A stretch of DNA of 48,243 bases, taken from the NCBI GenBank assembly GCA_020026375.1, contig JAHHQN010000017.1:1-48243 (forward strand), in the 5' to 3' direction. Positions 7,980 to 18,021 of the stretch are shown piece after piece. The stretch is from Alistipes sp. Lineage in GTDB: Bacteria > Bacteroidota > Bacteroidia > Bacteroidales > Rikenellaceae. Under the pieces are notes generated by a model that was given only the letters and a program-made list of their open reading frames with translations, did not search any database and was not told the origin of the DNA. The position numbers were made by a program, and so were the translations under genes. How positions within the stretch are numbered: the stretch's first letter is position 1; each line of letters begins with the position of its first letter.

Positions 7980-8768
7980 ATGAAATTCCAAAAAACCGTC
8001 GCACGTGTTCTGGCGAGCAAGGCCGCCAACTATTTCGTGCTGTTTTTCATCGTTGTCTCCATCTTCGCCGTCATCGCCGGCTCGTTCCGCGAGATGGCCG
8101 ACTATGTGGGTCTGCTCTTCTCGATGACCTACATCTCGTCGTTCGTGTTTCTGGGCGAGTACGCCGCACGCTTCTACTGCGCGCCGGTACTTCACCCCAA
8201 CCGGCGCCCCTTGCGCGCACGCCTCGGCTACATCTTCTCGTTCTACGGATTTGTCGACTTCGTGGCGCTGCTGCCCTGCGTGCTGGCCTACTTCTACTGG
8301 GACACCCCCACCATGCACATCATCATTCTGCCCTACATTTTCATCATCTTCAAACTTATCCGCCACTCGCGCTCGTTCCGTCTCATCGGCCAGGCACTCA
8401 TGTCGGTCAGAGAGGAGCTGATGACGGCCTACACCGCCTGCTTCATCATGATCTGTTTCTCGGCCATTCTGATGTACTTCATCGAGCGCAACGCCCAACC
8501 CGAAGCCTTCGACAACATCGGCAACGGTATCTGGTGGGCGGTGGTCACCTACACCACCACGGGCTACGGCGACATCTACCCCATCACACCGCTGGGCAAG
8601 CTGCTGGGCGGACTGATGAGCCTGATCGGCATCTCGATGATTGCCATACCCACGGCCATCATCAGTTCGTCGTTCATCAGCATCATGCAACGCCGCGAGA
8701 GCCGCCGCGAACGCAACGAAGCACACACCGACGACCCCTCAAAAAAAGACGGGCAACAAGAGCAATAA
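7980..8768 (+). CDS. Voltage-gated-type potassium channel (ion transporter family)
   Basis: About 262 aa from ATG 7980 (MKFQKTVARV). It has the six-helix layout of the ion_trans family: four hydrophobic segments in the first 150 residues, an S4-like stretch with spaced Arg/Lys (FKLIRHSRSFRLIG), and a pore region with selectivity filter TTTGYGD followed by the inner helix LLGGLMSLIGISMIAIPTAI. The filter GYGD indicates K+ selectivity. The C-terminal tail is short, charged and rich in Arg/Glu/Lys, without an RCK or cyclic-nucleotide domain. It is divergent from the sulfatase operon and 68 bp upstream of the MACPF gene, with no terminator between. Whether the two act together is unknown. Confidence 0.88.
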   Translation: MKFQKTVARVLASKAANYFVLFFIVVSIFAVIAGSFREMADYVGLLFSMTYISSFVFLGEYAARFYCAPVLHPNRRPLRARLGYIFSFYGFVDFVALLPCVLAYFYWDTPTMHIIILPYIFIIFKLIRHSRSFRLIGQALMSVREELMTAYTACFIMICFSAILMYFIERNAQPEAFDNIGNGIWWAVVTYTTTGYGDIYPITPLGKLLGGLMSLIGISMIAIPTAIISSSFISIMQRRESRRERNEAHTDDPSKKDGQQEQ

Positions 8769-8784
8769 AACCGAAGGTGCGGCG

Positions 8785-8813
8785 TTTGATTTTCTAAAAA
8801 AACACTACTTTTA
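8785..8813 (+). promoter_or_regulatory. Possible promoter of the MACPF gene
   Basis: TTTG at 8785-8788 and TACTTTTA at 8806-8813 are separated by 17 bp, resembling the -33/-7 arrangement with one mismatch in the -7 box. This would let the MACPF gene be expressed apart from the channel gene. Weak evidence. Confidence 0.3.
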
Positions 8814-8836
8814 CTTCCCAAAAAACAAACACCGAC

Positions 8837-10231
8837 ATGAACCGCAGATTTGTCGCCGCTCTTCTGGCGACCTCCCTTTCGTGGGGCGCCCTCTCGTGCA
8901 GCGACGACCCCACCCCCAACGACGATGACAACGACGGCAGCCACCCCTCCACCGAAGAGGTGACCACCCTCCCCACACAACGCATCGGCGAAATCCGTCT
9001 CCACGCCCCTGTTGCCGACATCGACGCCCAACCTGTTTTTGTGGGACTGGGCTACGACATCACCGCCCCGTTTCTGAGTGCGACCGCCCTGCGCGGACGC
9101 GTCATCGACCTCGCAAAAATCGAAGAGGGCTACCTCTCCTCGTTCGTCGCACCCAGTTCGCAAATCGAAAATTTCGTCGGCAACGACGCCGCCTCACTCC
9201 TGCGCGACATGATGCAGAGTTCGGGATTCACCCTTTCCCACAACGGCGACCTCTACTTCACAGGTACCTTCGCCGACGAAGATTTCTATGCCGCCCCCTA
9301 CGAATACTCCACGCAATACGCCTTCCACTGCACCGTCACCCAATTCCGCCGCACCCGTCACCTGCTCAACACCTTGGGCATGAAGTGGGAGCGGGTACTC
9401 ACCGATGAATTTGCCGCCGCCCTGCGCGAAGGACAACCCGAGCGCATCATCGCCCGCTACGGTACCCATCTTCTGAAGGAGTCAATACAGGGCGTGACCC
9501 ACCACCAGCTTCTGCGCTCGGTCATCATGGCCGACGATGACAACAAGGCGCGGAATCTGCTGATATGTTCGGGCCAGCTGCACAAGGCACTCACTCAAGG
9601 CACGGCGGCCGACCTCACCCAACACTGGGACATCGCCTGCGACTACTACTGCATGGGCGGCGACCCCTCGCTGCTTCCCGACCCCCGACAGGAGATATGG
9701 GACTTCCAACCGTGGATTTCGTCGGGCGCACAGGAGGGTGACGCACTGGTGTCGCTGCGCAACACCCACCTGATACCCATCTACGAGGTGGTCACCGACC
9801 CCTCGCTCCGCCAGTCGCTCAAGCAGGCCGTGGAACGCTATATCCACTCGCGGCAGATTGCCTTCCGTGCCACCGTGCCGCTCATCGAATACACCCCCGG
9901 CTACCGTCTGTTCACCTCCTTCGGTGAGATGTCGGCACTGCGCGAGGGACGCTGCAAGGTACTCGGCGCACTCTATGCCGCCAACGAAGCTGGCACCCGT
10001 CCGCTCTACCTCCAGTCGGAGAACGGCACCGACCGTCTGTCGCTCCAGCAGGGGAAATGTATCGGCTACATTCCCGACGACGCATCGGCCGACCGTTCCA
10101 CTGCCCTGCTCCACGAAATCACCGACGGCCGCCGCTATGCCTACACCACCTCCACCGACCGTCTGCCCTCGGCATGGCACCCCACGGGCGAGGTCTTCCG
10201 TCTACCCCACACCTCTCGCCCGGCCGCATAA
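8837..10231 (+). CDS. MACPF-domain lipoprotein, BSAP-like pore-forming protein
   Basis: 464 aa. The N-terminus is a lipoprotein signal (ALSC, Cys21) followed by Ser-Asp-Asp, the acidic pattern linked to surface export in Bacteroidetes, then a low-complexity acidic linker to about residue 45. The core carries features of Bacteroidales MACPF proteins: GLGYDITAPFLS near residue 70, and the membrane-attack-complex/perforin signature Tyr208-Gly-Thr-His211 (RYGTHLLKESIQG), followed by a helix-rich region. Known relatives are BSAP toxins, which kill related strains, and the structurally solved B. thetaiotaomicron MACPF protein. The C-terminal about 110 residues (from YRLFTSFGEMSAL) may be the receptor-binding part. 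Toxin activity, target and immunity mechanism are inferred only. A strong terminator follows. Confidence 0.85.
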   Translation: MNRRFVAALLATSLSWGALSCSDDPTPNDDDNDGSHPSTEEVTTLPTQRIGEIRLHAPVADIDAQPVFVGLGYDITAPFLSATALRGRVIDLAKIEEGYLSSFVAPSSQIENFVGNDAASLLRDMMQSSGFTLSHNGDLYFTGTFADEDFYAAPYEYSTQYAFHCTVTQFRRTRHLLNTLGMKWERVLTDEFAAALREGQPERIIARYGTHLLKESIQGVTHHQLLRSVIMADDDNKARNLLICSGQLHKALTQGTAADLTQHWDIACDYYCMGGDPSLLPDPRQEIWDFQPWISSGAQEGDALVSLRNTHLIPIYEVVTDPSLRQSLKQAVERYIHSRQIAFRATVPLIEYTPGYRLFTSFGEMSALREGRCKVLGALYAANEAGTRPLYLQSENGTDRLSLQQGKCIGYIPDDASADRSTALLHEITDGRRYAYTTSTDRLPSAWHPTGEVFRLPHTSRPAA

Positions 10232-10245
10232 TAGCCGAACAACAC

Positions 10246-10289
10246 AAAAAAAGAAGTGCGACTCCCTTCGGGGAATCGCACTTCTTTTT
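10246..10289. terminator. Bidirectional intrinsic terminator
   Basis: A long hairpin with GAAGTGCGA/TCGCACTTC and CCC-TTCG-GGG (UUCG tetraloop), flanked by A-run and T-run. It serves both the MACPF gene (+) and the convergent acyl-CoA synthetase gene (-). Confidence 0.93.
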
Positions 10290-10320
10290 CGTATGTCTAT
10301 ACCCTCAACGGGGCATCGGC

Positions 10321-12021
10321 CTACTTGTTCAACAGCGAGGGGCTGTACAAGAAACGCTTGATGCTACGCTTGGGGGTCTTCTCAAACTCGGTGGGATAGA
10401 TGGTGTACTTGGCAATCTTCTCATAAGCAGCCTGCTGCGTGTTGAGCGTCTTGACATTCTCCTCCATAATCTTCGCCAGCTCCTCCTGACTGACACCCTC
10501 CTTCTCGGCCAGCTCGAAGTCGGGGACAATCAGCGCGTTGAGCTTGCCCGTGCCATCGTCGATAATCAGCGACTCCAGCACCATATACATATTGTTGAGC
10601 TTGTCCTCAATCTCCTCGGGGTAGATATTCTGACCGTTGCCCGACAGAATCATGGTCTTGCAACGACCCTTGATGTAGAGCGTGCCGTCCTCGTCCATGG
10701 TACCCATGTCGCCGGTATGCAGCCAGCCGTCCTTGTCGAGCACCTTGTTGGTCTCCTCGTCGTTCTTGAAGTAGCCCTTCATCACATGCTCGCCGTGGAT
10801 AAGAATCTCACCGGGCTTGTGCTGGGGATCCGACGAGTCGATCTTCACATCGAGATAACCCTTCAGGTAACGACCGCACGAACCGGCCTTGAACTCATTG
10901 TCGGGTGTAAAGCTGATGAGCGGAGCGCACTCCGTCATGCCGTAGCCGATGGTAATCGGGAAATGGATTTTCATGAGGAAGGCCTCGGTCTCCTGGTTCA
11001 TGGGTGCGCCGCCGACAATGAAAATCGACACGCTGCCGCCGAAAGCGTCCATCAGCTTCTTGCGGATAACCGAATAGATGGCCGTATTGAGCAGAGGCAC
11101 CTTCATGGCGATGCTCATGGGACCCTTCTCCAACATGGGCTGCACCTGCTTGCGGTAGACCTTCTCCAGAATCATCGGCACACAGCAGATGATGGTGGGC
11201 TTGACCACCGACATGGCCTCCAACAGAATCTTGGGAGTGGGGATACGACCCAGCAGGGTGATGTGACCGCCCACCGAGAGGGGGGTCAGGAAGTCGAACG
11301 CACAACCGTAGGCGTGGGCCAGCGGCAGGAACGACAGAGTACGTCCGCCTTTGTCGAAATAGACATGACCGGTCTGGGTGTTGACGGCACTGCGTGCGAA
11401 AAGCACATTGCCCGTAAGGTTGTTGACCGTCAGCATCACACCCTTGGAGTGGCCTGTGGTACCCGATGTATAATTCAAGAGGATTACCTCGTCGTTGTCA
11501 ATTTCGGGATATTTGATATCCTCGACACGGAAGCCGCGCGGATACTGCGAGCGGTAGTGCTTCAGAATATCCTGCTGATAGGAGGTTATCGACTTGCCGT
11601 CGCGCTCATAAATCACATGGAAATCGGTGAGCGAGAAAACCGCCTTGACATTGGGAATCTGGTCACCCTCCATCATATCCCAGAAGTTGTCGCCCAGGAA
11701 GAGCAACGAACTCTCGGAGTGGTTGATGATGTGAATGACATCGGCAGCGGTAAAATCCTGAAGTATGGGGACGATGACGGCACCGTAGGTGATAGTGGCG
11801 ATGTAGGTGATGCACCAACGGGGGTTGTTACGTCCGATAAGTGCGATTTTGTCACCACGTTTCACGCCGGCCTTCTTGAATACCATGTGGATTTTGGCAA
11901 TCTCCTTTGCCATTTCATAATATGAGAAGGTCTCATCTTTGAAGTAATCGGTCAACGCCGACATCTCTCGATTTTCACGAAAACTCGCTTCGTAAATCTT
12001 TATTAGATTCTCCTGTAACAT
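10321..12021 (-). CDS. fadD: Long-chain fatty acid--CoA ligase (AMP-binding)
   Basis: A 566-aa adenylate-forming enzyme that activates fatty acids with ATP and CoA (or transfers them to an acyl carrier). The P-loop-like motif LLNYTSGTTGHSKGVML is near residues 180-197, the adenine motif is IGYGMTECAP, the Asp motif is GWLHTGDMG, and the C-terminal catalytic lysine region appears as KRSIKRFL at the end. There is no signal peptide, so it is cytoplasmic or peripheral to the membrane. Bacteroidales genomes carry several such ligases, so fadD is used in a family sense. It lies downstream of plsY on the same strand but has its own -7 box at 12044-12051. It shares a terminator with the convergent MACPF gene. 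Confidence 0.88.
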   Translation of the reverse strand: MLQENLIKIYEASFRENREMSALTDYFKDETFSYYEMAKEIAKIHMVFKKAGVKRGDKIALIGRNNPRWCITYIATITYGAVIVPILQDFTAADVIHIINHSESSLLFLGDNFWDMMEGDQIPNVKAVFSLTDFHVIYERDGKSITSYQQDILKHYRSQYPRGFRVEDIKYPEIDNDEVILLNYTSGTTGHSKGVMLTVNNLTGNVLFARSAVNTQTGHVYFDKGGRTLSFLPLAHAYGCAFDFLTPLSVGGHITLLGRIPTPKILLEAMSVVKPTIICCVPMILEKVYRKQVQPMLEKGPMSIAMKVPLLNTAIYSVIRKKLMDAFGGSVSIFIVGGAPMNQETEAFLMKIHFPITIGYGMTECAPLISFTPDNEFKAGSCGRYLKGYLDVKIDSSDPQHKPGEILIHGEHVMKGYFKNDEETNKVLDKDGWLHTGDMGTMDEDGTLYIKGRCKTMILSGNGQNIYPEEIEDKLNNMYMVLESLIIDDGTGKLNALIVPDFELAEKEGVSQEELAKIMEENVKTLNTQQAAYEKIAKYTIYPTEFEKTPKRSIKRFLYSPSLLNK

Positions 12022-12043
12022 TATATAATTTCTGAATTCGGCA

Positions 12044-12051
12044 CAAAGGTA
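12044..12051 (-). promoter_or_regulatory. -7 box (TACCTTTG) of the acyl-CoA ligase gene
   Basis: An exact TAnnTTTG match, 22 bp upstream of the ATG at 12021. Confidence 0.6.
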
Positions 12052-12149
12052 GGAGAAAAAGCCGTTATTCCTACAATTTCGCGCGAAGTTTTATCCTAAA
12101 ATGCGCTATTTCTCCCTCAAAATGTCTGTTTGGGGTCCGACGAGCGACA

Positions 12150-12863
12150 TTATTTCATATTTTTCAACCAATCATCGTCGTCCTTGGGCGTGGGAGGCAC
12201 TCCGTCCTTGGGGGTGTCGACATGCTTCCAGATATAGATTTTGGATTCGGTGCCTGCTTTCAGACGCTCGATGTTCTTGCGGTGGGTGATGAGCAGCAAT
12301 ATGGCGATTACAAAAGAGAATACGATGAACGACACCGAATGGTTGACCTTGGGGGTCAGCAGGGCAAAGATGGGGAAACAACAGCCGGCAATCATCGAAG
12401 AGAGCGACACAAAGTGGGTCATCATCAGCACCAGCAGCCACACACCGAAGCACAACAGGGCAATCTGCGGACAGATGCCTGTCACCGAGCCGACCAGCGT
12501 AGCCACGCCCTTGCCGCCGCGGAAGTTGGCGAAGATGGGGAAGATATGTCCCAGAACGGCCGCAAACACGGCTATAATCTTGAAGTTGATGACCCACATG
12601 TCGTTGATGTTGTCGTCATACTTGAGCAGACCGATGATGGTCACCGCCACAAATCCCTTCAGGAAGTCGAGGGCAAAGACCGGCGCGGCAGCCCTGCGGC
12701 CGAGGACGCGCAACATGTTGGTGGTACCGGCATTCTTCGAACCGTGTTCGCGGATATCGATTCCGTAGTACTTCTTGCCAATCCACACGGCACTCGGTAT
12801 CGAACCCAGAACATAGGCCAAAATAATCATCGTGATAACGGTATAATAAGTAAGAACCATCAT
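12150..12863 (-). CDS. plsY: Glycerol-3-phosphate acyltransferase PlsY
   Basis: A 237-aa integral membrane protein with the PlsY motifs: GSIPSAVWIG in the first loop, GSKNAGTTNMLRVLG as the second, and FRGGKGVATLVGS as the third. It transfers acyl groups from acyl-phosphate to the sn-1 position of glycerol 3-phosphate, the first step of phospholipid synthesis. Five to seven hydrophobic helices are visible. The C-terminal about 35 residues form a charged Pro/Asp/Lys-rich tail (TPKDGVPPTPKDDDD) beyond the usual family end. The acyl-CoA ligase gene follows on the same strand, consistent with a lipid-related pair. Confidence 0.95.
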   Translation of the reverse strand: MMVLTYYTVITMIILAYVLGSIPSAVWIGKKYYGIDIREHGSKNAGTTNMLRVLGRRAAAPVFALDFLKGFVAVTIIGLLKYDDNINDMWVINFKIIAVFAAVLGHIFPIFANFRGGKGVATLVGSVTGICPQIALLCFGVWLLVLMMTHFVSLSSMIAGCCFPIFALLTPKVNHSVSFIVFSFVIAILLLITHRKNIERLKAGTESKIYIWKHVDTPKDGVPPTPKDDDDWLKNMK

Positions 12864-12886
12864 AGCTTCAAAATTTAAAGTTTACG

Positions 12887-12894
12887 CAAATATA
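12887..12894 (-). promoter_or_regulatory. -7 box (TATATTTG) of plsY
   Basis: TATATTTG on the minus strand, 23 bp upstream of the plsY ATG; exact match to TAnnTTTG. Confidence 0.55.
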
Positions 12895-12999
12895 TAAAAT
12901 TTTTCCTAACATGTGCCAAAAAGACGGAAAATCTTTACTACACCGTCGCCCCGACCGCCGCCCTTCCTTAAATAATAGGAGAGGAGGAGCCAAAAAAAA

Positions 13000-13031
13000 T
13001 TTGGCAGTGCCACCTCCATTTCGTATCTTTG
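13000..13031 (+). promoter_or_regulatory. Promoter of the YitT-miaB genes (-33 TTTG, -7 TATCTTTG)
   Basis: TTTG at 13000-13003 and TATCTTTG at 13024-13031 with a 20-bp spacer; one of the best matches in the window to the sigma-ABfr consensus. The start codon at 13055 follows after a short leader. Confidence 0.75.
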
Positions 13032-13054
13032 CCAATATATATACACTAACCGCT

Positions 13055-14044
13055 ATGAATACTAAAACTTTACTTGAACCGATGGGGTCGTGGGCCTGGT
13101 GGCGCTCATGGATTCTGATTTTTCTGGGCTGCTCGATTATGGGTTCGGGCTTCGTGTTCTTCATCAATCCCTACAACTTTGTGCCGGGCGGCGTCTACGG
13201 TATGGGCATCGTGCTGCACAACATCTTCCCGTCGATACAGGTAGGTACATTCGGTTATATGTTCGATGTGCCGCTGATGATTACGGCGGTACTCATCTTC
13301 GGAGGACAGTTCGGCACACGCACCGTTCTGGCCGCCCTCTACACCCCGGGATTCATGAACATTCTGACCAATCTGGTCTACCCCTCTCCCGAGGCCGTCG
13401 AGACACTCGACCCCGCGCTGCTGCTGGGCGGACACCTCAACCTGTCGGGCGACCTGCTGCTCACCTCCATACTCGGTGCAGTGACCATCGGTGTGGGACA
13501 GGGCATCGTGGTACGCCAACAGGCCACCACGGGCGGCACCGACATCATCGGCATGCTGCTGCAGAAGTTCGCCGGCATCAAGTTCTCGACCGGCATTCTG
13601 CTGGCCGACGGATTCGTGGTGCTGTCGGGACTGGTGGTCATCGGCTTCGGACTCGGCACCGGCGAGGCAGAGCCTGCCGGCTGGCGACTGACGCTCTACT
13701 CGCTCATCACCATCTACGTCACCTCGCGTGTGGTGGCCTACATGCTCAACGGTGCATCGTACGACAAGCTGCTGTTCATCATCTCCGACCACTCGGAGCA
13801 CCTGAAGGACTTTATCGTCAACGACCTCGACCGCAGTGCCACCTTCATCAAGTCGCGCGGCATGTATACCGGCAACGAACGCGACATGCTCTTCCTGGTG
13901 GTCAGCCGCAACGAGGTGCGACGCGTGCAGCACATGATCAAGGATATCGACCCCCGGGCGTTTGTCGTCGTGACGGACGCCTACGAGACATTCGGCGAGG
14001 GCTTCAAACAGCTCCCCGACAAAAACGACATACAAGCAGAGTAA
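13055..14044 (+). CDS. YitT family membrane protein (DUF2179 C-terminus)
   Basis: 329 aa from ATG 13055 (MNTKTLLEPM). The frame is open further upstream, but the promoter at 13000-13031 excludes those starts. The N-terminal about 210 residues form five to six hydrophobic helices with the YitT motifs NPYNFVPGGVYG and QATTGGTDIIGMLLQ. The C-terminal about 90 residues are soluble and match the DUF2179 domain (ATFIKSRGMYTGNERDMLFLVVSR). No biochemical function is firmly known for the family. It is 10 bp upstream of miaB and probably co-transcribed with it. Confidence 0.9.
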   Translation: MNTKTLLEPMGSWAWWRSWILIFLGCSIMGSGFVFFINPYNFVPGGVYGMGIVLHNIFPSIQVGTFGYMFDVPLMITAVLIFGGQFGTRTVLAALYTPGFMNILTNLVYPSPEAVETLDPALLLGGHLNLSGDLLLTSILGAVTIGVGQGIVVRQQATTGGTDIIGMLLQKFAGIKFSTGILLADGFVVLSGLVVIGFGLGTGEAEPAGWRLTLYSLITIYVTSRVVAYMLNGASYDKLLFIISDHSEHLKDFIVNDLDRSATFIKSRGMYTGNERDMLFLVVSRNEVRRVQHMIKDIDPRAFVVVTDAYETFGEGFKQLPDKNDIQAE

Positions 14045-14054
14045 CAACGAATAA

Positions 14055-15407
14055 ATGGATTTTACAGCAAATAACTTACGCCCGCTGAAGGGCATGGGCC
14101 GCAAGCTCTTTGTGGAGACCTACGGCTGTCAGATGAATGTGGGAGACACCGAAATCGTGGTCTCCGTGATGCAGAAAGAGGGATATTTCTACACCGAAAA
14201 CATCGAGGAGGCCGATGTGATACTGATCAACACCTGCTCGATTCGCGACAACGCCGAACAGAGAATCTGGGGACGTCTGGGCGACATCAAGCACTACCGC
14301 ATACAGAACCCCAAGCTGGTGGTGGGTATCATCGGCTGCATGGCCGAGCGTCTGAAGGAGGAGCTGCTCAAGGGTCCTCTGGCCGTCGACATCGTGGCCG
14401 GCCCCGACTCCTACCGCTCGCTGCCCGAGCTGATTCACCGCGCGGAGATGAAGCAAAAGGGGGTCAACGTGGAGCTGTCGCTCACCGAGACCTATTCGGA
14501 AATCGAGCCGGTGAGAATCGACCACAACGGCGTGAGCGCCTTCGTTTCCATCATGCGCGGCTGCAACAACTTCTGCTCCTACTGCGTGGTACCCTACACC
14601 CGCGGACGCGAGCGCAGCCGTGACGCCGAGACCATCGTCGCCGAGGCACGCTCGCTCTTCGAGAACGGCTACCGCGAGGTGACCCTGCTGGGACAGAACG
14701 TCAATTCGTACCGTTGCGGCGAGGTGACCTTCCCCGAGCTGATGCGCCGTGTGGCCGAGGTGTCACCGCTGCTGCGTGTGCGCTTCGCCACCTCCCACCC
14801 CAAGGACATGAGCGACGACCTGCTGGAGGTCATGGCCTCGATGCCCAACATCTGCCACGCCATTCACCTGCCGGCACAGTCGGGTTCGACCGCCATGCTC
14901 GACCGCATGAACCGCCGCTACACCCGCGAGTGGTATCTGGGACGTATCGCCGCCATTCGCCGCATCATTCCCGACTGCTCGATTACCACCGACCTCATCG
15001 CCGGATTCTCGGGTGAGACCGAAGAGGAGCATCTCGAGACCCTCTCGCTCATGCGCGAGGTGAAGTACGACTACGCCTTCATGTTCAAATACTCGGAGCG
15101 CCCCGGCACCTTCGCCCAGCGCAACCTGCCCGACAACATTCCCGACGAGGTGAAGACCCGCCGCCTGCAGGAAATCATCGCCCTGCAGAACGAGCTGGGA
15201 CTCCAAAGCAACGAGAAGGACGTGGGCAAGGAGTTCGAGATTCTGGTCGAGGGCGAATCGCGCCGCGACAAGAACCAGCTCTCGGGACGCACCTCGCAGA
15301 ACAAGGTGGTGGTCATCGACAAGGGCAACCACCGCAAGGGCGACTATGTGAAGGTGAGAATCACCGGCTGCACGCAGGCCACCCTCTTCGGCGAGGAGAT
15401 TGACTGA
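14055..15407 (+). CDS. miaB: tRNA-2-methylthio-N6-dimethylallyladenosine synthase MiaB
   Basis: A 450-aa radical SAM methylthiotransferase that adds the 2-methylthio group to i6A37 of tRNAs reading U-starting codons. The three N-terminal cluster cysteines lie in ETYGCQMN, NTCSIRDNA and GIIGCMAERL. The radical SAM cluster is CNNFCSYCVVPYTRGRERS, whose form is typical of MiaB rather than RimO or MtaB. A C-terminal TRAM domain starts at about residue 385. Length is normal. It follows the YitT gene by 10 bp and is followed by a large hairpin. Confidence 0.97.
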   Translation: MDFTANNLRPLKGMGRKLFVETYGCQMNVGDTEIVVSVMQKEGYFYTENIEEADVILINTCSIRDNAEQRIWGRLGDIKHYRIQNPKLVVGIIGCMAERLKEELLKGPLAVDIVAGPDSYRSLPELIHRAEMKQKGVNVELSLTETYSEIEPVRIDHNGVSAFVSIMRGCNNFCSYCVVPYTRGRERSRDAETIVAEARSLFENGYREVTLLGQNVNSYRCGEVTFPELMRRVAEVSPLLRVRFATSHPKDMSDDLLEVMASMPNICHAIHLPAQSGSTAMLDRMNRRYTREWYLGRIAAIRRIIPDCSITTDLIAGFSGETEEEHLETLSLMREVKYDYAFMFKYSERPGTFAQRNLPDNIPDEVKTRRLQEIIALQNELGLQSNEKDVGKEFEILVEGESRRDKNQLSGRTSQNKVVVIDKGNHRKGDYVKVRITGCTQATLFGEEID

Positions 15408-15434
15408 TAGACCGCGCAGACGACAATTTATTGG

Positions 15435-15491
15435 TTTCGACATGCACAACTCCGTTGCATGGGGTTCCGTGCATGTCGAAAATATTTTTTT
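15435..15491 (+). terminator. Long hairpin plus T-run between miaB and the helicase gene
   Basis: A perfect 13-bp stem (TTTCGACATGCAC with GTGCATGTCGAAA, 15435-15447 and 15469-15481) continues across a two-base bulge into a further 6 bp (AACTCC/GGGGTT) with a 7-nt loop. Seven T (15485-15491) follow almost directly. It looks like a strong intrinsic terminator for miaB but ends only 19 bp before the helicase start, with no -7 box after it. It may instead be a regulated leader of the helicase. Confidence 0.8.
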
Positions 15492-15509
15492 GAGTTAGGA
15501 ATACTGATT

Positions 15510-17078
<1,569 letters not shown>

Positions 17079-17090
17079 CGGAAGAAGCGT

Positions 17091-17927
17091 ATGGAATTGA
17101 TGTTCAGCACACCGCTCGACGGCAATCTCGTACTGAGTAACTCGATGTTCGAAGGCGGAGAGTACACCCGATATTCGGAACTGTATAAATTCATCTGGCT
17201 CCGAAGCGGCTCCCTCCGTCTGGAAATCGACCATATCCCCACCGAGGTGGAGGAGGGCGAAATCGTATGTCTGACGCCTCTCCACCGCATCGACCGTGCC
17301 GAGGCGCACGGCGAGTATGTGGCACTGGCGTTCAACAGCAACTTCTACTGCATCTTCAGCCACACCAACGAGGTGTCGTGCAACGGACTGCTCTTCAACG
17401 GCTCGTCGGACATCATGCGTCTGCGTCCCGACGCCGAGAAGAGTGCGGAGCTGGAGAAGGTGCTGGGCGACATTCAGCACGACTATCAGATTGACGACTC
17501 GCTGCGCGAGGAGATGCTGCGCATGCACCTCAAGCACTTCATCATACTCGCCACACGCATCGCCCGCGACCGCTTCACCCTGACCTCGGGCAAGGAAAAG
17601 GCCTTCGACATCGTCCGCCAGTTCCACCAGCTCGTCGACCGCAACTTCAGGGAGAAGAAGCAGGTGCAGGACTATGCCGAGATGCTGCACCGTTCGCCCA
17701 AGACGCTCTCCAACCTCTTCTCGTCGTGCGGTTGTCCGTCGCCGTTGAGCGTTATCCGCGAGCGGGTGAATGCCGAAGCGCGCCGGCTGCTGCTCTACAC
17801 CGACAAAACCTCCAAGGAGATTGCCTTCCTGCTGGGTTTCGACGACACGGCCATATTCAGCCGCTTCTTCTCGCAGATGAACGGCATGAGTGCCACGGAA
17901 TACCGCAATCGCGAACACAACCGTTAG
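17091..17927 (+). CDS. AraC-family transcriptional regulator
   Basis: 278 aa with an N-terminal cupin-like sensor half (about 1-130, IWLRSGSLRLEIDHIPTEVEEGE) and a C-terminal AraC double HTH: VQDYAEMLHRSPKTLSNLF, then SKEIAFLLGFDDTAIFSRFF and MSATEYR. Its layout resembles the AraC protein at 1964-2836, but the two are clearly diverged. It starts 12 bp after the helicase stop, so it may be read from the same transcript. Target genes and ligand are unknown. A bidirectional terminator follows. Confidence 0.88.
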   Translation: MELMFSTPLDGNLVLSNSMFEGGEYTRYSELYKFIWLRSGSLRLEIDHIPTEVEEGEIVCLTPLHRIDRAEAHGEYVALAFNSNFYCIFSHTNEVSCNGLLFNGSSDIMRLRPDAEKSAELEKVLGDIQHDYQIDDSLREEMLRMHLKHFIILATRIARDRFTLTSGKEKAFDIVRQFHQLVDRNFREKKQVQDYAEMLHRSPKTLSNLFSSCGCPSPLSVIRERVNAEARRLLLYTDKTSKEIAFLLGFDDTAIFSRFFSQMNGMSATEYRNREHNR

Positions 17928-17947
17928 GCAACAACATCAATACCGAC

Positions 17948-17985
17948 AAATAAAGGCGGACTTCCGAAGAAGTCCGCCTTTATTT
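17948..17985. terminator. Bidirectional intrinsic terminator
   Basis: A 17-bp perfect stem (AAATAAAGGCGGACTTC with GAAGTCCGCCTTTATTT) and CGAA loop, between the convergent AraC (+) and small membrane protein (-) genes. Confidence 0.93.
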
Positions 17986-18021
17986 GCGTTTCATGCACCG
18001 CATCAACTCTCCCCAATCACC

